From Ceratobasidium sp. AG-K (Eukaryota > Basidiomycota > Agaricomycetes > Cantharellales > Ceratobasidiaceae), in the NCBI GenBank assembly GCA_037039685.1, contig JAWNGF010000012.1, forward strand, positions 1,612,001 through 1,676,000: a stretch of 64,000 nt of DNA, written 5' to 3'. The notes under the pieces were generated by a model. It saw only the letters and a program-made list of their open reading frames with translations, was not told the DNA's origin and did not search any database. Made by a program: the position numbers and the translations under genes. Shown here one piece after another: positions 55,133-64,000 of the stretch (positions are counted from its first letter, which is position 1; every line of letters begins with the position of its first letter).

Positions 55133-56423
55133 ATGTCTACTTCTCTTGACCAACTCAAGGCCTCCGGCACTGTTGTTGTTTCCGACTCGGGCGACTTTGA
55201 GAGTGAGCATTGGCTCTGCTGTTGTAGAATGCACGCTAAACTTGTCCGTTAGGCATTGGCGTCTACAAGCCTCAGGATGCGACCACCAACCCTTCGTGTA
55301 TGTTCATCCCATACTATCAACTCACGTCTCTCAAACCACTGTGTAGTGATTCTCGCCGCTGCTGGCAAGCCTGCATACGCCAAAATAATCGACGCTGCCG
55401 TTGCGGAAGCCAAGAGCAGCGGTGCAAAGGGCAACGAGCTTGTCGAGCACGCAACGGACAATGTTGTAAGTTGCACCTGCCTGGGAGTTATAGATCCGTC
55501 CTGATGACACTGCCCAGCTCGTCGCATTCGGCACCGAGATCCTCAAGATCGTGCCCGGTCGCGTATCTACCGAAGTGGATGCGCGCCTGTCCTTTGACAA
55601 GGAAGCTACCAAGGCCAAGGCCAAGCAGCTCATCAAGCTCTACGAGTCCAAAGGCATCTCTAAGGACCGTGTGCTCATCAAGATTGCGTCCACTTGGGAG
55701 GGTATCCAGGCTGCCCGTGAACTTGAGCGTGACGAGGGCATCCACTGCAACTTGACCCTGCTGTTCGGTTTCGGCCAGGCTGTAGCTTGCGCAGAGGTGT
55801 GTTCCTTATGAGAGCATGTGGGGCATAAGCATATTCACACGCTCGAATAGGCTGGTGTGACCCTCATCTCGCCCTTTGTTGGTCGTATCCTTGATTGGTA
55901 CAAGAAGGCGACTGGCAAGAACTATGAGGGCAAGGAGGATCCAGGTGTACAGTCCGTCACCAAAATCTTCAACTACTACAAGCAGCACGGCTACAAGACC
56001 ATCGTCATGGGTGCTTCTTTCCGCAACGTAGGTATTTGCACGTCACGTATAGACATAGGCTAATCGTGGCGCCGTAGATTGGAGAAATCAAGGCCCTTGC
56101 CGGGGTCGACTTCCTCACTATCTCTCCCAACCTTCTTGAGGAACTCCGTAACTCGACTGATCCTGTTCCCCAGGTTCTCGTAGCTGAGACTGGTAAGCTG
56201 CCGTTGTCTGCCAAGTATCACCAGCCGTCGCTCAATAGACCCTTTACTAGCTGCTACTGGCGAACCGATCCCCAAGGTCTCCTTTGTTGACAACGAGCCC
56301 GAGTTCCGCTGGGCACTCCTTGCAGAGACCATGGCGTTCGAGAAACTCCACGAGGGTATTCGCAAATTCGCCGAGGACGGTGAGACCCTCAAGAGCCTCC
56401 TCCGCAAGAAGCTCGAGGCGTAA
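55133..56423 (+). CDS. tal1: Transaldolase
   Basis: This enzyme of the non-oxidative pentose phosphate pathway transfers a three-carbon dihydroxyacetone unit between sugar phosphates. Exons give [93 protein letters not shown] with the Schiff-base Lys in [87 protein letters not shown] and [20 protein letters not shown]. It ends LLRKKLEA at TAA 56,421-56,423. It is complete and near-identical in layout to other fungal transaldolases. Strong codon bias and a TATA promoter fit high expression. Confidence 0.96.
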
Positions 56424-56699
56424 GAGAGTTGACGATGATGGCTGTATGCGCACTACATGTATTGATCCGATGTACTAAATTAATCGACATTGAATTCGCT
56501 GGATTGATCGATGTGTGCGACATGTTTTGATTGATGTACCTTATGAGGCTGATGACGTAATGGTTCGGGACCCGCGGTGGAAAGTGCTGGAGCTCCCTGG
56601 AACGCGTCACCACCCGGAGCGGGCGCGTCCCCACTAGATTAGGCTTTATAATAGACTGACTTGTCATCAACTTGAGGAAATTCCTTCAAGTACTTCCGA
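56424..56699. other. Spacer between transaldolase and PPPDE fusion gene
   Basis: 276 bp, no coding signal. Confidence 0.5.
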
Positions 56700-59043
56700 A
56701 TGTCTAAAGTCCAACTTTATGTATATGACTTGTCTGGGGGGATGGCCAAGGCCCTCTCATTACAGGTTAGCTGCATAGAGCGACAAAATTTGTGATTGGA
56801 CTAACGCTTTACACGAAAATAGATGACTGGGAAGCAAATAGATGGCATATGGTACGCTCTCGAAGCTGGGACTATCATGAGTTTTTTTCTGAGTTGAAGC
56901 GAACGGAAAGGCACACATCTGTTGTTGTTTTCGGGAAAGAGATATTTTACGGACAGGTAAGCAGTTCGTGTCCATGTGCCATTGTGCACTACTCAAATCC
57001 GGTACAGGGGATTAGTACGACTGCGCCAGGCCGCTCGCATGTGAGTTTTTGAATACCAATTTTAGCTCCTGGTGAACCAACTCGCATCTAGCATGGCCAA
57101 CCCCTTCAAATAGTTGACTTCGGTGAAACTGCGATCGATGAAGAAACTTTTAACGATTATTTAAACGAGATCAGGGAACATTACACCGCTGACAAGGTGT
57201 GTTCGTGTGGATCGGTGACTGGCGAGCTTGACTGACCCTTGGGAGTAGTATCATCTACTAGGTGTGTGCGGTTGTCTAGTCATACGATTGGCTCTCAACC
57301 ACAGCAGATTTTAATTGTAATTCGTTCACCAATGACGTGATTGGGTTTCTGACTGGACAGCATATACCCACTTGGATCCGAGGTCAGTAAGGTCGTCAAG
57401 CTGAACTAGTAGCGAACTCACGAATCCCAGATCTACCTGCCGATTTTCTATCCACCCCATTCGGAGCCTCCCTTCGACCCATGATCGACAATATGTTCCG
57501 TCGTCCCACTCCTGGGGCAACTCCGCCTCCTGGCACCCCTGCACGGACAGCACCAATGCCGGCTATTTCAGATTTACTACTCCAAGCCGTTGCTCAGCGC
57601 GCGACTCAGAGTTCAGCACCCACCGCTCCATCCTCCGCCCCAGCATCCACTATCGCTGCGCCCATCCACATATCCACGAATCCCGCCTCGCTCGATTCGC
57701 TTATCAAATCGCATAAAGCGGCTGTTTTATTCTTCACCTCTTCCTCTTGCGGGCCATGTCGTATGATAGAGCCTACGTTTGAGGACATTGCGAGAGAAAG
57801 GGCCGGGCCGGATGTGGTATTTGCAAAAGTTAGCATGGATATGCCTGGTGGGGTGGAGGTCGCCGGTCGTTGGAGTGTTAGCGTAACTCCAACTTTTATC
57901 ATGTGTATGGATGGGGAGAAGGTAAGTGTGGCATAGGTTGGTGGCTTGAGCAATAACAATCACTGGGGCAGAACGACGAGTTAAAAGGCGCGGATAGGGC
58001 TGAATTAAAGACTAGGGTGGGCTTGTTGTTATACCAAGCCTTTCCTCGTAAGTGAACAAGCGAGGATGGATAACCCACGCTGAATCGAACCTTCGTAGCG
58101 CATCCCCATCTCAGCCGCACCTTGCCTGCTCTCAAGGGTTTATCCACCCAGCCAACAGTGTATGAACAGGTTCCGGACATTGCTAAACTGCTCTCGAAGC
58201 TTCGAGAGACGACAAACTCATTGGGGGTCCTTGATCGATCTTCTAGCATAGACGCGATGGCCGATGCGGCCCGCTCCAAAGATAATGGAGTGATCAACGA
58301 GCAAATTGCTGCGGGATTTGCCCAGGTTACCGACGCATTTATCCGAGTCGCCCAGCCTCAGGATCTTTTCCCCCTCCTCGACTTGTGGAGGCTCGCACTG
58401 TTGAACAATGATTTTGCGACCAAGTGTGCGGTTGGGAATTATGGATTGACGAGTCTTATTGGAAAGGCCTCGGAGCACGCTCAGCGGCTGGGCGTGGCGA
58501 CCCCCAAAGCACTGGCGCTGACAGCTTTGCGGCTCCAATCCAATGTCGCTGCCAAACCCGCACTACTTAGGCGTGTGATGCACGAACGGCAACACCGGTC
58601 TGACTTTACACAGGTTGCGGTCTCGGGGTTGTTGCACGCTGATACCGGGGTGCGAACCGCCGCGTCGACGCTGGTATTCAACCTGGGAACTCACCTGCAG
58701 AGGTCGAGAAGACAGAACCCAACTCGACCTGATCCCGTCGAGGATGCGGATTGGGAAGTAGAGGTGTTGACGGCAGTGTTGGAGACTCTATCCAAAGAAT
58801 CTGATAGCGGAATAGGTGAGTCCGGCTTTTGGCTGTGTGAGAGCTTGACTGGATTGGTTGAATGTAGTCCACCGATTGGTCTCTGCTTTTGGGTTCTTTG
58901 TGATGCTTTCGCCCTGGTTTATTGAGCATACGGGGCCGTTGCTCGAAGTTTTGGAAGCAAAGGGCGTGCTCGAGTCAGTAGTGAATGCGAGCAAGGAGGC
59001 CGAGGTGAAGAAGATTGGCAAGGAATGTGTGTTGTTAATGTAG
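56700..59043 (+). CDS. PPPDE (DESI-type) peptidase - thioredoxin - PUL domain fusion protein
   Basis: Three modules are read in one multi-exon gene. The N-terminal PPPDE cysteine-protease domain (MSKVQLYVYDLSGGMAKALS, GIWHTSVVVFGKEIFYG with the catalytic His, DFNCNSFTNDVIGFLTG with the catalytic Cys) is the deSUMOylase/deubiquitinase-like fold of DESI proteins. A Pro/Ala-rich linker follows (PTPGATPPPGTPART). The thioredoxin domain shows AAVLFFTSSSCGPCRMIEPT with the redox CGPC motif and VSVTPTFIMCMDGEK with the cis-Pro. The C-terminal PUL domain (VYEQVPDIAKLLSKL, ARSKDNGVINEQIAAGFAQV, LLDLWRLALLNNDF, RRVMHERQHRSDFTQVAVSG) binds Cdc48/p97 in PLAA-type proteins. Together this suggests a redox-linked ubiquitin or SUMO protease working with Cdc48. 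Such fusions are known in fungi. It ends at TAG 59,041-59,043. Confidence 0.88.
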
Positions 59044-59095
59044 TTTCAGTTGTAACGACGTAACGGAGCAATACAGAGCATTTGGAGAGATGATT

Positions 59096-59101
59096 CACGT
59101 G
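59096..59101. promoter_or_regulatory. E-box upstream of PRP2/DHX16-like gene
   Basis: CACGTG in TTCACGTGACC, 24 bp upstream of the start codon. Confidence 0.45.
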
Positions 59102-59125
59102 ACCCGCTGGCTTGACACTCCCTCC

Positions 59126-62983
<3,858 letters not shown>

Positions 62984-63086
62984 TCAATTCTCACTCATTT
63001 CAGTTTGTACATGCGCATAGTAAATATCTTGGTTTCAAGCAATGGTGACTTTGGTCTTGTAAAATGCGACATGACTGGATAAAATG

Positions 63087-63565
63087 TCAGATCGTAACAG
63101 CCTGGCAAAGCCCGTGTTCAACGTACTCTTTGATATTCGCGGCCTCGTCTTTGGGAGTAGGGTAGTACCTAATAAGGGTCAGCACGGACACGGAGCTCCG
63201 ATCGATCTCCTGTGACTCACCATGCTGCGTCAGTCAATGTCTTGCCATCGACCTCGATGGTGTAGTACGATGCTTCGCCCTTCCAGCCACACGTCCTGTA
63301 GAGGCGTTTGTGAGAAACTTGTGCCCACATAATCTATACCTACGTGTGGGTGTTTGAATCCTTAAAGTGAGTTCGTTTGATCGAGTCCGGGGGGAAGTAA
63401 TGGTTCCCTAGGGACAAATGAGATTGAAAACTTCCATCGGATAAGGAGTTACCTTCAACAATGACGGTTTTGTCGCTTTCAGCAATGACGGTACTGCAAA
63501 GAGTTTCAGTCCCCTGATTAGAAGTTGGCAGTCAAGACCTACTTTCCGACCTTGACTTGTGGCAT
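63087..63565 (-). CDS. DUF427 (NTP_transf_9) small protein
   Basis: A protein of about 95 residues of the DUF427 family. The start at 63,565 gives MPQVKVGK|TVIAESDKTVIVEGNHYF, PPDSIKRTHFKDSNTHT, CGWKGEASYYTIEVDGKTLT and DAAW|YYPTPKDEAANIKEYVEH, ending AVTI at TGA 63,089-63,087. The Cys/Trp-Lys-Gly core and the AWYYPxPxxxAxxIKxxVxF-like segment are the family signature. The function of DUF427 is unknown; a beta-tent fold possibly binding nucleotides is known for relatives. Four short exons. Divergent from the mitochondrial carrier with 256 bp between starts. Confidence 0.88.
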
Positions 63566-63821
63566 GATGATTGATCTACGAAGTGTGAATGGGGCGTTTC
63601 TGTTGAAATACAACATTACTGGTCTCAGCACGTGAAGTCCGCGCTTCCGAATTCCAGGGAAACCGATGATGACACAGCACATCCTCCACAGCATCTCAAC
63701 CAAGACTGGGTCTGTCGCTTGAGCTCGGGACTGTGTTTCCTGGCGATTTAAACCCCTTGCCTTTCTGAGACTTGTACTATACCTATCCGAGTCCAGCCCC
63801 CGCCGTGGTGGGGCAAGGATA
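63566..63821. promoter_or_regulatory. Divergent promoter of DUF427 gene and mitochondrial carrier
   Basis: 256 bp between outward-facing starts. CACGTG at 63,629-63,634. Confidence 0.5.
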
Positions 63822-64000
63822 ATGCAATCTGCGTCCAAATGGCACAAACCGATGGTAGCAAACTCGATCCTCGCCGGAGCTGGAGCTGGTCTGCAATAGT
63901 TTCTCATTTATGTTTATCCGAGTCTCACCAAGGAAGCAGGTCTTGTCAGCAGCGTCGTGACCTGCCCGCTCGACGTCATCAAAACAAAGCTACAGGCTCA
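63822..64000 (+). CDS. Mitochondrial carrier family protein, N-terminal fragment (cut by window end)
   Basis: It opens MQSASKWHKPMVANSILAGA, continues GAG, and after an intron (donor GTCTGC, unusual; acceptor GCAG) reads LVSSVVTCPLDVIKTKLQA to the window edge. PLDVIKTK is the Px[DE]xx[KR]xK-type signature of the first repeat of SLC25 carriers, and the preceding AGAGAGLVSSVVTCPLD is typical of the pyridine-nucleotide and folate/FAD subgroup, though the substrate cannot be fixed from this much. The rest lies beyond 64,000. Confidence 0.82.

Overview
This window is eukaryotic, from a filamentous basidiomycete. The evidence is genes cut by many short (about 48-60 nt) GT-AG introns, an intron-bearing nuclear tRNA, spliceosomal and mitochondrial-ribosome genes, and families typical of Agaricomycetes: MYND-finger proteins, patatin-like phospholipase relics, pyranose-oxidase-like GMC enzymes, DUF2421/FUSC transporters, allantoate-type MFS permeases and a RNase-H-bearing LINE. 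A Rhizoctonia-like (Cantharellales) genome is my best guess. That placement rests on general family resemblance and not on a search.

Layout. Positions 1-11,565 are an accessory block bounded by two inverted copies of one Tc1/mariner element. The first is cut by the window start (1-662) and the second is complete (9,945-11,563). Between them lie a MYND-finger gene, a truncated tandem paralogue and a large FUSC/DUF2421 membrane transporter. From 11.6 to 30.5 kb come a gene-poor stretch, a cystathionine beta-synthase-like gene, a secreted GH37 trehalase, an intron-containing tRNA-Val(AAC), a decayed patatin-like phospholipase, a GMC/pyranose-oxidase-like flavoenzyme, a tandem pair of unknown single-pass membrane proteins and a DUF2235 alpha/beta-hydrolase. 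An amino-acid/GABA permease (30.5-32.5 kb) follows. Upstream of it sits a full-length LINE (32,699-40,239), minus strand, with a poly-A tail and a 14-bp target-site duplication; its ORFs carry stops and frameshifts.

From 40.5 kb to the end the region is mostly conserved housekeeping: a berberine-bridge-type FAD oxidase, CWF19 (spliceosome), mitochondrial uS12, NSE2/MMS21 SUMO ligase, VMA6 (V-ATPase subunit d), a PhzF-family enzyme, a Dal5-type MFS permease with one likely frameshift, transaldolase, a PPPDE-thioredoxin-PUL fusion, a PRP2/DHX16 DEAH helicase, a DUF427 protein and the start of a mitochondrial carrier. Several pairs are divergent and share compact promoters. CACGTG E-box motifs recur within about 25-230 bp of many start codons.

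I see no clearly new multi-gene system. The points most worth a second look are the tandem unknown membrane-protein pair, the LINE insertion that duplicated an E-box upstream of the permease, the shared loss of the transposase catalytic glutamate, and inactivating changes that look like CpG decay. Exon boundaries were read by eye from splice consensus and reading frame.
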